64,000 nt of DNA from JAVBQO01 sp031548885. Its GTDB lineage: Bacteria; Patescibacteriota; Saccharimonadia; Saccharimonadales; Saccharimonadaceae. Position 1 is the stretch's first letter, and each line of letters opens with the position of its first letter. Below the pieces are notes generated by a model. That model did not search any database, was not told the origin of the DNA, and saw only the letters and a program-made list of their open reading frames with translations. The stretch covers positions 1-64,000 of the forward strand of contig JAVBQO010000001.1 in the NCBI GenBank assembly GCA_031548885.1, written 5' to 3'. Positions 25,088-32,484 of the stretch are shown in pieces. The position numbers and the translations under genes were made by a program.

Positions 25088-26878
25088 ATGATCGCAGATA
25101 TCCACATCACTGAAAAATCCTTCGGGCCGAAAAGCCTGATGACGAACGTCAAATTTTCCATCGACGATGGCGAAAAGGTCGGCGTGATCGGCCGCAACGG
25201 CGTTGGTAAAACTACATTATTTGGGATTTTGTCGGGTGATGACACTGATTTTACCGGTGAAATTACTTTTCGCAAAGGTTCGATCATCGCGAAAACCGCG
25301 CAGGAACATGACGGCGTCGGCGATCAGACCGTGATCGAATATATTTTGGCGGGTTTGCCGGATTATGCGAAACTTGACAAAATCATCCGCGAATATCCGG
25401 AAACGATGGGCGAAAATTTGCGAAAAATTACCGAATATACTGACGCGTTGCAACGGTTCGACGATTTGGGATATTACCAAATTGCGGAAAAAGTCGAGCG
25501 CGAGCTGGCGAATTTCCAGTTGAGCGGCCGCGGCAACGAAAAGTTTGCGAATTTGTCCGGCGGCCAGAAACGCTTGGCGGAAATCGTCAAAATCATGCAT
25601 TCGGGCGCACATTTGGCGTTGATTGACGAACCGACCAACCACATGGATTTTGTGGCGAAACAGCAATTTATCGATTGGATTTCGCAGGCGCGTGAAGCAG
25701 TTTTGGTCATCACACACGACCGCGATGTGTTGCGAAATGTTGATCGGATTGTCGAATTGAAGGACGGCGGTGCGGTTAGTTATCCGGGAAATTATGACGC
25801 TTATTTGGCGCAGAACGCGCATCATACTTCGACTGATATGAACGATTATGAAAACGTTCAGCGACAGATTGAAAACTTGAAAAAACGCATCCAATATGCC
25901 CGATCAAAAAAAGCGTCGTGGGGTGGCACCGCGGACAAGAAAAATCCGTTCGTCGTCATGGAGGATCGCGCGAAAAAAGAATTGGCGGAGTTGGCGAAAA
26001 TCGATCGCCCGTCGTTTTGGATTGACCGCGATTCGGCCGCCGAATTGGATCACAAATCTGCCGCGCGGTACGAAAAATTCAAAGCGCGAAACATTCGCAT
26101 GCACGGCATTAACACGGGCGAATCGCGGTCAAAACGTGTTTTGGTGGCGGCGAAAGATTTGTCGCTCGGCTACAATTCTCCGCTGTTTGCGAACGTGAAT
26201 TTTGAACTGCGCGAAAACGAGGCGATTGAGCTGCGCGGGCGAAATGGCGCTGGGAAAACCACGTTGATCAAGGCGATTTTGGCGCGTCATTCCGGGCTTG
26301 ATCCGGAATCCATGCGATTGCCTAGTTCTGCCCTCTCATCCGTCGCTTCATCTTCTGCTCAAACGGCTTCGCGCCGAGAATCTGAAGCTTCTCGGGCTGC
26401 AGATGTTTTCGCAAAAGATAAAACGACGGATGCGATTTTGCAGTTTTTCGCCGGCGATTTGACGATCGACAAACACATGAAAATCGGCGTTTACGAACAG
26501 GAAATTTCGACGAAATATTTCGATTTGCCTCTGGCCAGCGCGATCGAGCGGCTGTATTTGGATCGCAAATTGCCGATTTTGCAACAGAAAATCATGCAGT
26601 TGATGTCGGATTATTTGTTTGACCCGATTGGCGATGCGGGAATCAAACTTTCGCAACTGTCTGGCGGCCAAAAGGCGCGGTTTCAACTGATTGCGATGCT
26701 GTGCGAAAATCCGCAATTGCTGATTCTGGACGAGCCGACGAACCATTTGGATCTGCCGTCAATCGAGGAATTGGAAACGGCTTTGGCGAAGTATTCCGGT
26801 GCGATTTTGTATGTTTCGCACGACGGATATTTCCGGGACAAATTGGGTGGCGATGTGATCGAAATCGGCGCGAAATAA
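25088..26878 (+). CDS. ABC-F family ribosome-associated ATPase
   Basis: 596 residues, two ABC domains and no membrane part. First domain: GRNGVGKTT, signature LSGGQKRL, Walker B LIDEPTNHMD. Second: GRNGAGKTT, LSGGQKARF, LILDEPTNHLD. The linker between them is charged and helical. ABC-F proteins act on stalled ribosomes (translation factors or antibiotic protection). Just after the second Walker A a block of about 50 Ser/Ala/Glu-rich residues (about 401-448) is encoded by palindromic repeat DNA; it has been tolerated in frame. Confidence 0.93.
   Translation: MIADIHITEKSFGPKSLMTNVKFSIDDGEKVGVIGRNGVGKTTLFGILSGDDTDFTGEITFRKGSIIAKTAQEHDGVGDQTVIEYILAGLPDYAKLDKIIREYPETMGENLRKITEYTDALQRFDDLGYYQIAEKVERELANFQLSGRGNEKFANLSGGQKRLAEIVKIMHSGAHLALIDEPTNHMDFVAKQQFIDWISQAREAVLVITHDRDVLRNVDRIVELKDGGAVSYPGNYDAYLAQNAHHTSTDMNDYENVQRQIENLKKRIQYARSKKASWGGTADKKNPFVVMEDRAKKELAELAKIDRPSFWIDRDSAAELDHKSAARYEKFKARNIRMHGINTGESRSKRVLVAAKDLSLGYNSPLFANVNFELRENEAIELRGRNGAGKTTLIKAILARHSGLDPESMRLPSSALSSVASSSAQTASRRESEASRAADVFAKDKTTDAILQFFAGDLTIDKHMKIGVYEQEISTKYFDLPLASAIERLYLDRKLPILQQKIMQLMSDYLFDPIGDAGIKLSQLSGGQKARFQLIAMLCENPQLLILDEPTNHLDLPSIEELETALAKYSGAILYVSHDGYFRDKLGGDVIEIGAK
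26284..26320 (+). repeat. Dispersed palindromic repeat, copy 1, inside ABC-F gene
   Basis: ATTCCGG (26289-26295) and CCGGAAT (26303-26309) flank GCTTGAT; GCGTCAT precedes and CCATGCGATT follows. The second copy is at 30191-30226. The stems differ in sequence but both pair perfectly. In the protein this copy encodes RHSGLDPESMR. Confidence 0.85.
26374..26395 (+). repeat. Second inverted repeat in the ABC-F insertion
   Basis: CCGAGAA (26374-26380) and TTCTCGG (26389-26395), 8-base loop. Lies in the same coding insertion as the 26284-26320 repeat, which suggests that the whole block is made of short mobile or repeat DNA. Confidence 0.6.
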
Positions 26879-26913
26879 AAATACGCTCAGATGGAGCGCG
26901 AGAGATTCTGTGC

Positions 26914-26953
26914 CCGCAGACTCATCGACCAAGCGTGCGGGATGAGTCTGCGG
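26914..26953 (-). terminator. Long perfect hairpin between convergent genes
   Basis: A 13-bp perfect stem (26914-26926 with 26941-26953) and a 14-base loop separates the ABC-F gene from the small membrane protein gene, whose stop is at 26960. It may stop transcription from both sides. No U tract. Confidence 0.65.
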
Positions 26954-26959
26954 ACGGGT

Positions 26960-27109
26960 TTACCACCTCCTTGCCCAGTTCAATAGTGCCTGGAGGGAAC
27001 TTGTGTCGCCGGTGCTAATGACATACGCACCAGCAATTGCGATAATAGCAATCGTTGCGATTATGTCAAGAGCGCAGGCGACTCCTAGATCTTTGAAAAG
27101 AGCTTTCAA
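26960..27109 (-). CDS. Small single-pass membrane protein
   Basis: 49 residues from TTG 27109, chosen because GGAAGG lies five bases upstream. One membrane segment (about 12-34, IIATIAIIAIAGAYV) with a short Trp/Arg tail. No family recognised. It carries a leader of unknown length, a strong SD, a terminal hairpin and no TGCGAAA word, as do other orphan genes here. It could be a small regulatory or stress membrane protein; the function is unknown. Confidence 0.55.
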   Translation of the reverse strand: MKALFKDLGVACALDIIATIAIIAIAGAYVISTGDTSSLQALLNWARRW

Positions 27110-27302
27110 CAGGTCCTTCCTCTCGGTCGATGGTTTTCGCAAACTGCAAAAGCTCAAACGAGCAACTCGCGAGCGTCAACGCAAGCTCGCCGTTCGTATG
27201 AACTTTTCGCAGCCTGCGCGATTCGATTATCTTATCATAATATTGCGAAAAAGTAAATAAAAAAGCCGACCGTCGCCAGCCAGCTTTTCATATTGCGAAA
27301 TA
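27110..27302. other. Leader and gap upstream of small membrane protein
   Basis: About 190 bases. AT-rich -10-like words near 27230-27240 on the minus strand could start the 26960-27109 transcript. Three TGCGAAA/TTTCGCA copies are present (about 27137, 27243, 27294). No other gene seen. Confidence 0.45.
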
Positions 27303-27569
27303 CTACGCCGCGTTTTTGACCGCGTCGTCGATTTTCGGGCGATCAAACCCCAAAATGATTTCGCCGAACACGTCCAGCACCGGCACGCCACGGAAATTGC
27401 CGCCGATTTTGTCCATCAATTCTTTGTGGGCGACCTCATCTTCCTCGATGTTTTTTTCCTCGTACGCGACGCCTTTGCTTTCCAAATACTGTTTGGCCAT
27501 TTTGCAATAAGCGCACCAATTTGTGCTATAAACGATTACTTTTTTTACGTCTTTGTCGTCGTCTGCCAT
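27303..27569 (-). CDS. Glutaredoxin-like protein (NrdH/mycoredoxin type)
   Basis: 88 residues with a thioredoxin fold. The redox motif is Cys19-Ala-Tyr-Cys22 (YSTNWCAYC), followed by LESKGVAYEEKNI and the cis-Pro region RGVPVLDV. It should reduce disulfides in enzymes such as ribonucleotide reductase. ATG 27569 was chosen over the longer frame because GAAGGA lies five bases upstream and the conserved fold starts here. Confidence 0.9.
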   Translation of the reverse strand: MADDDKDVKKVIVYSTNWCAYCKMAKQYLESKGVAYEEKNIEEDEVAHKELMDKIGGNFRGVPVLDVFGEIILGFDRPKIDDAVKNAA

Positions 27570-27625
27570 GTTTTTCCTTCTATTTTTAATCACTTTTTCC
27601 AGTATATATTGCTCGTGTTTAAATT

Positions 27626-27838
27626 TCAACCACCATATGTGGTGTTTTTGTCATTGCTGGTCAAGTGCCAACCGCCGCAATTGACGCAGCGGTAGACATT
27701 TAGATGCAAATCTTGCGAAAACTGCAACATTTCCTGTTCGCGTGCGGCGGTTTCGGCGCTGCGTTTGTTGGGGTAGCGAACTTTGCCGCCACAGAACTGT
27801 TGCGATGCGGGTTGAACAAAGTTGCGTTTTCGCGGCAT
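27626..27838 (-). CDS. Small zinc-ribbon-like protein
   Basis: 70 residues. Cys51-Val-Asn-Cys54 followed by Gly-Gly-Trp-His (YRCVNCGGWH) forms a knuckle likely to bind zinc, perhaps with Cys16. The rest is basic (MPRKRNF) and helical, suggesting nucleic acid binding. ATG 27838 lies six bases after TAAAAT (27845-27850): leaderless. Family not recognised. Confidence 0.75.
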   Translation of the reverse strand: MPRKRNFVQPASQQFCGGKVRYPNKRSAETAAREQEMLQFSQDLHLNVYRCVNCGGWHLTSNDKNTTYGG

Positions 27839-27877
27839 AAACCCATTTTAGCACTTGAATTAAATCCGGTCGATTGC

Positions 27878-27883
27878 TACAAT
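27878..27883 (+). promoter_or_regulatory. -10 box of the ATP synthase operon
   Basis: TTGCTACAAT ends eight bases before GTG 27892. It is the only clear promoter seen before atpB, so the whole 8.3-kb operon may start here. The start points of this transcript and of the 27838 minus-strand transcript are only about 50 bases apart. Confidence 0.55.
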
Positions 27884-27891
27884 TCAATCAC

Positions 27892-28149
27892 GTGAGTAAA
27901 CACAAAGACACATCAACGGATGATGGCGCCGTGCTTGAAATTGGCATGACCATGTTCAAGACGCTGTTTGACACCAGTTGGCGCATGTTGGTTCCGCCAG
28001 TGGCATTTTTTGCAATTGGTTACACTGTTGATATGCGTTCCGGCACTGCGCCGCGCTATATGATTATCGCGGCGGGCGTCGGTGTTTTGGTTTCGGTTGC
28101 GCTGGTTGCGCTGCAACTACGAACGATTCGGAAAGGTATGAAAAAATAA
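27892..28149 (+). CDS. AtpI/AtpZ-like small membrane protein
   Basis: 85 residues from GTG 27892. Two membrane segments (about 28-47 and 55-75) and a position just before atpB match the AtpI/AtpZ family, which helps assemble the c ring. The first helix has SWRMLVPPVAFFAIGYTVD. Leaderless GTG start, eight bases after TACAAT. Its TAA overlaps the atpB ATG (TAATG). Confidence 0.72.
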   Translation: MSKHKDTSTDDGAVLEIGMTMFKTLFDTSWRMLVPPVAFFAIGYTVDMRSGTAPRYMIIAAGVGVLVSVALVALQLRTIRKGMKK

Positions 28150-28991
28150 TGTTTTTTGCACAAGGTCTGCACGTCAATATTGCCGCTGAACATATGCTGC
28201 AGATCGGGCCGTTTAGCGTTTCGAATTCGATGCTAATGGGCGTGGCTGGTTATATCTTTACGTTGGTGGTTTTGCTAGGTGTGGCGTGGCGCGTGCGAAA
28301 AAACAAAAAACGCGGATTTTTCACGCGGTTAATTCTGTGGTGTTTCGAGGGTTTGCGAAACACCGTGTACGAAGTCATCGACGACAAACGGATTGCGAAA
28401 ATGATTTTGCCGTTTGCGATTACGATTTTCTTTTTTGTGGCGTTTCAGTATTATTTCGGAATTTTGCCGTTTGTTGGGCCGATTACGTGGGACGGCGCAC
28501 CGCTGTTGCGCGGTCAAGCAGCGGATCTTAACATGACATTTGCGCTGGCAATTATGACGATTGTGATGGTGCAATTCTATGCGGTCAAAAAATTCGGATT
28601 TTTCGGCAATATCAAACGATATATTCGCAATCCGTTTCGTGATCCGATCGGCGCGTTCGAAGGTTTGTTGGAAATCATCGCGGAATTTTCGCGGTTGGTG
28701 GCGCTGTCGATGCGTCTGTTCGGCAACGTTTTCGCCGGCGAAGTTTTGCTGTTGGTCATCGGTTGGATGACGAAATATGTTTCGCCGCTCGCGCTGCCGC
28801 CATTTTACATTTTCGAGTTGTTTATTGGTGGCATTCAGGCGTATATTTTCTTTATGTTGACCGTGGTGTTTACTGGTTTGGCTGTTGCTGGCCACGGCGA
28901 TACTTCATCTGATCACTCCCCTGCTGATAGCAAAATCCCCGAGGAAATTCCATCCGCGGCGAGTGGTGAATTAGTGCAAGTTAATAAATAA
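28149..28991 (+). CDS. atpB: ATP synthase F0 subunit a
   Basis: 280 residues, five or six membrane helices. The proton-path helix has LSMRLFGNVFAGE with the essential Arg, and the last helix has FIFELFIGGIQAYIF-like sequence (IFELFIGGIQAYI). It forms the stator half-channels next to the c ring. The C-terminal tail after the last helix (about 250-280) is Ser/Glu/Pro-rich and longer than usual. Start overlaps the preceding stop by one base. Confidence 0.96.
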   Translation: MFFAQGLHVNIAAEHMLQIGPFSVSNSMLMGVAGYIFTLVVLLGVAWRVRKNKKRGFFTRLILWCFEGLRNTVYEVIDDKRIAKMILPFAITIFFFVAFQYYFGILPFVGPITWDGAPLLRGQAADLNMTFALAIMTIVMVQFYAVKKFGFFGNIKRYIRNPFRDPIGAFEGLLEIIAEFSRLVALSMRLFGNVFAGEVLLLVIGWMTKYVSPLALPPFYIFELFIGGIQAYIFFMLTVVFTGLAVAGHGDTSSDHSPADSKIPEEIPSAASGELVQVNK

Positions 28992-29002
28992 GGAGTAATA
29001 AA

Positions 29003-29215
29003 ATGGATCTATTAGGATTCGGTCTAACATACGCAATTCCAGCGGCAGGCGCAGCAATCGGTGCTGGTTTGGTTGGCGCGTCGGCGCTGAAATCAGCCGG
29101 TCGCAACCCGGAGAAAATCGGCGAATTCCGTACGTTGATGGTTTTGGGCATTTCGTTTATTGACGCTTTGGCCATCATCGGTTTGATCGCAGCAATCGTT
29201 GGTAAATTCATTTAG
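29003..29215 (+). CDS. atpE: ATP synthase F0 subunit c
   Basis: 70 residues, two-helix hairpin. The loop is SAGRNPEK and the ion-binding carboxylate is Asp54 (ISFIDALAII). The first helix has Gly/Ala repeats. The Gln-Glu-Thr/Ser pattern of sodium enzymes is absent, so protons are the likely ion. An SD (AAGGAG) precedes the ATG by six to seven bases, and c is needed in many copies. Confidence 0.96.
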   Translation: MDLLGFGLTYAIPAAGAAIGAGLVGASALKSAGRNPEKIGEFRTLMVLGISFIDALAIIGLIAAIVGKFI

Positions 29216-29227
29216 TTGGGATTACGG

Positions 29228-29770
29228 ATGCCTGCGAATTTTTACACTTTTGCATCCGCGGAAGCCGGCGAAAACGGCGGGCTGTTGGGAGCGCTTGGCA
29301 TTGATTGGATGACGCTGATTTTGCAGATTATTGCCTTTACAATTTTGGTAATTGTGTTGGCGAAATTTGTGTATCCGCCGCTGCTGGCAATGCTGAATCG
29401 ACGCGATAAATTGGTTGAGGATTCTGTCAAGGCCGCGAAACAAGCCAAAGAAGAAGCTGAAAAGTCCGAGGAAAAAACAGCGCAACTTTTGCAAGAAGCC
29501 CGCAGCGAAGCCCAAGATATCGTCAAGACCGCCCGCGAGGAATCGCAACAAATCGTGGTTGACGCCGAATCTGACGCCATGAAAAAGGCCGACGCGATCG
29601 TCGCTAGTGCGCGTGCGCAATTGGATCAGGACGTCGAAAAAGCACGCCAGATGATTCGCGGCGAAGCGGCAACGCTAGTGGCGCGAGCAACCGAGCATGT
29701 CGTTCGCGAAAAAGTCGACGCGAAAAGCGACGCGAAACTTATCGAAACCGCAATCGAGGAAACGAACTAA
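29228..29770 (+). CDS. atpF: ATP synthase F0 subunit b
   Basis: 180 residues. One membrane helix (about 30-52, WMTLILQIIAFTILVIVLAKF) after an N-terminal tail of about 25 residues, then a long charged coiled coil rich in Ala, Glu and Lys that forms the peripheral stalk. The ATG 29228 is preferred; TTG 29216, directly after the atpE stop, would add four residues. Its TAA overlaps the atpH ATG (TAATG). Confidence 0.94.
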   Translation: MPANFYTFASAEAGENGGLLGALGIDWMTLILQIIAFTILVIVLAKFVYPPLLAMLNRRDKLVEDSVKAAKQAKEEAEKSEEKTAQLLQEARSEAQDIVKTAREESQQIVVDAESDAMKKADAIVASARAQLDQDVEKARQMIRGEAATLVARATEHVVREKVDAKSDAKLIETAIEETN

Positions 29771-30162
29771 TGGCTGTTCGCGTCAGCCGCCGCAAAATTG
29801 CCCAGTTTTTGGCCGACAGTTTGGCTAGCGGCGAACCGCCGGCGCGAGTTGCGAAAGTTTTGGCGGCGTATTTGTGCGAATCGAAACAAACTCGCGCGGT
29901 TGAATTGTATCTGCGCGACATCATGGCGGAACTGGCGAAACGTCATGGTCACGTCGCTGCCGAAGTTGTTTCGGCGCGAAAACTTGACGTGGAGGTTGCG
30001 AAAAGCTTGGCTAAACTTATCAAAAGCGAAACTGACGCGAAAACCGTCGAAATCATGGATTCGGTCGATTCAGATCTAATCGGCGGCGTGATTGTGCGCA
30101 CGCCAGACGCGGAAATGGATCAATCGGTGCGAGCGCAATTGATTAAGTTGAGGTCGATATGA
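29770..30162 (+). CDS. atpH: ATP synthase F1 subunit delta (short)
   Basis: 130 residues, shorter than the usual 170-180. Helical N-terminal half and a C-terminal domain with the conserved SDLIGGVIVRTPDAEMDQSVRAQL-type pattern (key residues Gly-Gly, Asp, Asp-x-Ser, Gln-Leu). It joins the b stalk to the top of F1. The shortness lies in the N-terminal helical bundle. The TGA overlaps the next frame's ATG. Confidence 0.9.
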   Translation: MAVRVSRRKIAQFLADSLASGEPPARVAKVLAAYLCESKQTRAVELYLRDIMAELAKRHGHVAAEVVSARKLDVEVAKSLAKLIKSETDAKTVEIMDSVDSDLIGGVIVRTPDAEMDQSVRAQLIKLRSI

Positions 30163-30479
30163 TTTTGAGTTTTTCGCAGACTTTCAACGTGCGTCATCCT
30201 GAACTTGATTCAGGATCCATGCGATTTTACGATTCGTTATTGCGAGGCAGATTGTTTGCAACTTTTCAAAAAGTTGCGCAAAACTATGCAGGCAACTCAA
30301 AATCACTATTGTCCGCTTCGCAAAGTTCGCTGGAAGCAAAACAGCTCGCGCACGATGAAAATCGGCGGTGTGTTTTGCTGCGTCAGGAGCTTTGCGAAAC
30401 GTGCAATCGGATTTTTCACAGCCTGCAAACCGCGGCAATGACGAATGGAAACTTTGCGAAAACGAAAGGAATGAAATAA
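30159..30479 (+). CDS. Repeat-containing ORF between atpH and atpA
   Basis: 106 codons filling the gap exactly: its ATG overlaps the atpH stop (ATGA) and its TAA overlaps the atpA ATG (TAATG). The predicted protein has no recognisable fold, and codons 11-22 are made by palindromic repeat copy 2 (RHPELDSGSMR). Codon use is mixed and the sequence reads like inserted repeat DNA with Ser/Leu/Gln/Arg-rich content. Either a recent insertion that happened to keep a coupled frame, or a small real protein. The first seems likelier, but coupling may still matter for atpA translation. Confidence 0.4.
   Translation: MILSFSQTFNVRHPELDSGSMRFYDSLLRGRLFATFQKVAQNYAGNSKSLLSASQSSLEAKQLAHDENRRCVLLRQELCETCNRIFHSLQTAAMTNGNFAKTKGMK
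30191..30227 (+). repeat. Dispersed palindromic repeat, copy 2, between atpH and atpA
   Basis: ATCCTGA (30196-30202) and TCAGGAT (30210-30216) flank ACTTGAT; the same GCGTCAT and CCATGCGATT borders as copy 1 at 26284. Seven of 36 bases differ, but stem changes are paired. A GTTATTGCGAGGCAG segment follows (about 30237), which from memory resembles another common dispersed repeat of bacteria. Confidence 0.85.
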
Positions 30480-32014
30480 TGGCAGAATTATCAGTAAAAG
30501 AACTATCGAAAGAACTACGCGACGCGATTGCGAATTTGGAGCGCACGTCTGGTTTGGAAAAGGCCGGCATCGTGACGCGCGTTGGCGACGGCGTGGCGTG
30601 GATTCACGGGTTGAACAACGCCGGTTACAACGAAGTTTTACAGATTGAAACGACGACTGGCGGCGTTGCGGAAGCTTTCGCAATGAACCTGATGGAGGAC
30701 GAAATCGGCGCCGTGTTGTTGGGTTCGGAAAACCAGGTTTCGGCCGGCGCGAAAGTTACGTTGACCGGCGAAGTTGTTTCTGTTCCGGTTGGCCCTGAAT
30801 TATTGGGCCGTGTGGTTGACCCGTTGGGACGACCGTTGGACGGTTTGGGCGCGATCAAAACTGAGTTAAAAGGTTTGGTCGAAAAGCCAGCGCCGGGCGT
30901 CATGGCGCGAAAATCCGTCCACGAACCGTTGATGACGGGCGTGATGGCGATTGACACGATGGTGCCGATTGGTCGCGGCCAGCGCGAACTTATCATCGGT
31001 GACCGCCAAACCGGCAAAACCGCGATTGCGATCGACACGATGATCAACCAGGCGCGTCAAAACACCGGGGTGATCAACGTTTACGTCGCGATCGGACAGA
31101 AATTGTCGAAGGTCGCGCGTTTGGTCGAACGCCTGAAAGAAGAAGGTGTGATGGAGCAAACGATCATCGTCGCGACTTCGCCGGCCGATCCTGCCCCACT
31201 TCTCTACCTCGCGCCGTACGCCGGCACCGCGATGGGCGAATATTTCCGTGATAACGGTCAGCACGCGTTGATGATTTATGACGATTTGTCCAAACATGCC
31301 GCGGCGTATCGCCAGATGTCGTTGCTGTTGCGTCGTCCACCGGGCCGCGAAGCTTACCCTGGTGACGTGTTTTATCTGCACTCGCGACTCCTGGAGCGTT
31401 CTGCGAAACTAAACGACGAACTGGGTGGTGGTTCGCTGACCGCGTTACCGATCATCGAAACACAAGCCGGCGACATTTCCGCCTATATCCCGACCAACGT
31501 GATTTCAATCACGGACGGCCAGATTTTCCTTGAAACTGATCTGTTTTACCAAGGCATCCGCCCGGCGATTTCCGTCGGTCTGTCGGTGTCGCGCGTCGGC
31601 GGTTCGGCGCAAACGAAATCGATCAAGTCGGTTTCGGGCAACTTGCGTTTGAGCTTGGCGCAGTTCCGCGAACTTGCTAGCTTCGCACAATTCGGTTCGG
31701 ACTTAGACGCTGAAACCAAATCGCGAATTGACCGCGGCCAGCGTTTGACCGAGATTTTGAAACAACCGCAATACCAACCGATGGGCATCTGGGAACAGGT
31801 CGCCAGTGTCGTCGCCGCGTCGTCGGGCGCGTTCGATAACGTCGACGTCAAACAGATCCGCGCCGTGCAGGAGTCGTTGATTGCGAAATTGTGGAGCGAG
31901 CAAAAAGACGCGATGAAAACCTTGAACAAAGGTGCCGAAAAAGTCGAAGACGACGTTGAGAAGTTGATTGTCGATGTCGCGAAACGGGTTGCGAAAGGTT
32001 TTGAGGCGAAATAA
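30479..32014 (+). CDS. atpA: ATP synthase F1 subunit alpha
   Basis: 511 residues, full length. Walker A GDRQTGKTAIA near 172-182, the conserved VYVAIGQK, and the ATP synthase signature PAISVGLSVSRVGGSAQ. It forms the non-catalytic sites of the alpha3beta3 ring. The ATG overlaps the TAA of the inserted frame by one base. AAAGGA lies eight bases upstream. Confidence 0.97.
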   Translation: MAELSVKELSKELRDAIANLERTSGLEKAGIVTRVGDGVAWIHGLNNAGYNEVLQIETTTGGVAEAFAMNLMEDEIGAVLLGSENQVSAGAKVTLTGEVVSVPVGPELLGRVVDPLGRPLDGLGAIKTELKGLVEKPAPGVMARKSVHEPLMTGVMAIDTMVPIGRGQRELIIGDRQTGKTAIAIDTMINQARQNTGVINVYVAIGQKLSKVARLVERLKEEGVMEQTIIVATSPADPAPLLYLAPYAGTAMGEYFRDNGQHALMIYDDLSKHAAAYRQMSLLLRRPPGREAYPGDVFYLHSRLLERSAKLNDELGGGSLTALPIIETQAGDISAYIPTNVISITDGQIFLETDLFYQGIRPAISVGLSVSRVGGSAQTKSIKSVSGNLRLSLAQFRELASFAQFGSDLDAETKSRIDRGQRLTEILKQPQYQPMGIWEQVASVVAASSGAFDNVDVKQIRAVQESLIAKLWSEQKDAMKTLNKGAEKVEDDVEKLIVDVAKRVAKGFEAK

Positions 32015-32484
32015 TGAAGGTTTTGTTCGTTTGCCACATGAATAATTCACGTTCGCAAATGGCGAAAGCTTTTTATGAATCAATTTCTGGCGAATCTGCA
32101 GATTCGGCGGGTGTTGCGGCGAATGAATTCCCCTCGCAAACGTTGATCGGATATTACGATTCGTATAAAAACGGCAAAACGGGCTACACGATTCAAGTGA
32201 TGGATGAAATTGGCTTAGACATTCGCGATTTTCCTCGAACACAATTGACGCCGGAAATGCTTTCACAATACGATTTGATTGTCGATATTACAGATCCAGA
32301 TCAAAAACAAGATTGGCTGATCGGTGAAAATGTCATTTGTTGGAACGTTGCCGACGTTCATGGAAAAAGTTATGAACGCGCGGTAATCGCACGCGAAGGG
32401 CTGAGATCGCGAGTTGAAAATCTAGTTAAGGTTTTGAATGAGGGTGATGATTTTCGCAAACTCGACGAAGGAGCTGTAGCGTAA
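32014..32484 (+). CDS. Low-molecular-weight protein tyrosine phosphatase-like protein inside atp operon
   Basis: 156 residues. The phosphate loop is Cys7-x5-Arg13-Ser14 (FVCHMNNSRSQMA), as in low-molecular-weight tyrosine phosphatases and ArsC-type arsenate reductases. DITDPDQ near 90 could supply the general acid. The ArsC cysteines for resolving a disulfide are not obvious, so phosphatase action is likelier. It lies between atpA and atpG with one-base TAATG overlaps at both ends, so it is co-translated with ATP synthase. Possible role: phosphate or protein dephosphorylation linked to energy state (inference). Confidence 0.85.
   Translation: MKVLFVCHMNNSRSQMAKAFYESISGESADSAGVAANEFPSQTLIGYYDSYKNGKTGYTIQVMDEIGLDIRDFPRTQLTPEMLSQYDLIVDITDPDQKQDWLIGENVICWNVADVHGKSYERAVIAREGLRSRVENLVKVLNEGDDFRKLDEGAVA

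Noticed and set aside
30159..30260. CRISPR-like repeat interpretation of the palindromic repeats
   Set aside because: Only two dispersed copies 3.9 kb apart, no spacers and no cas genes.
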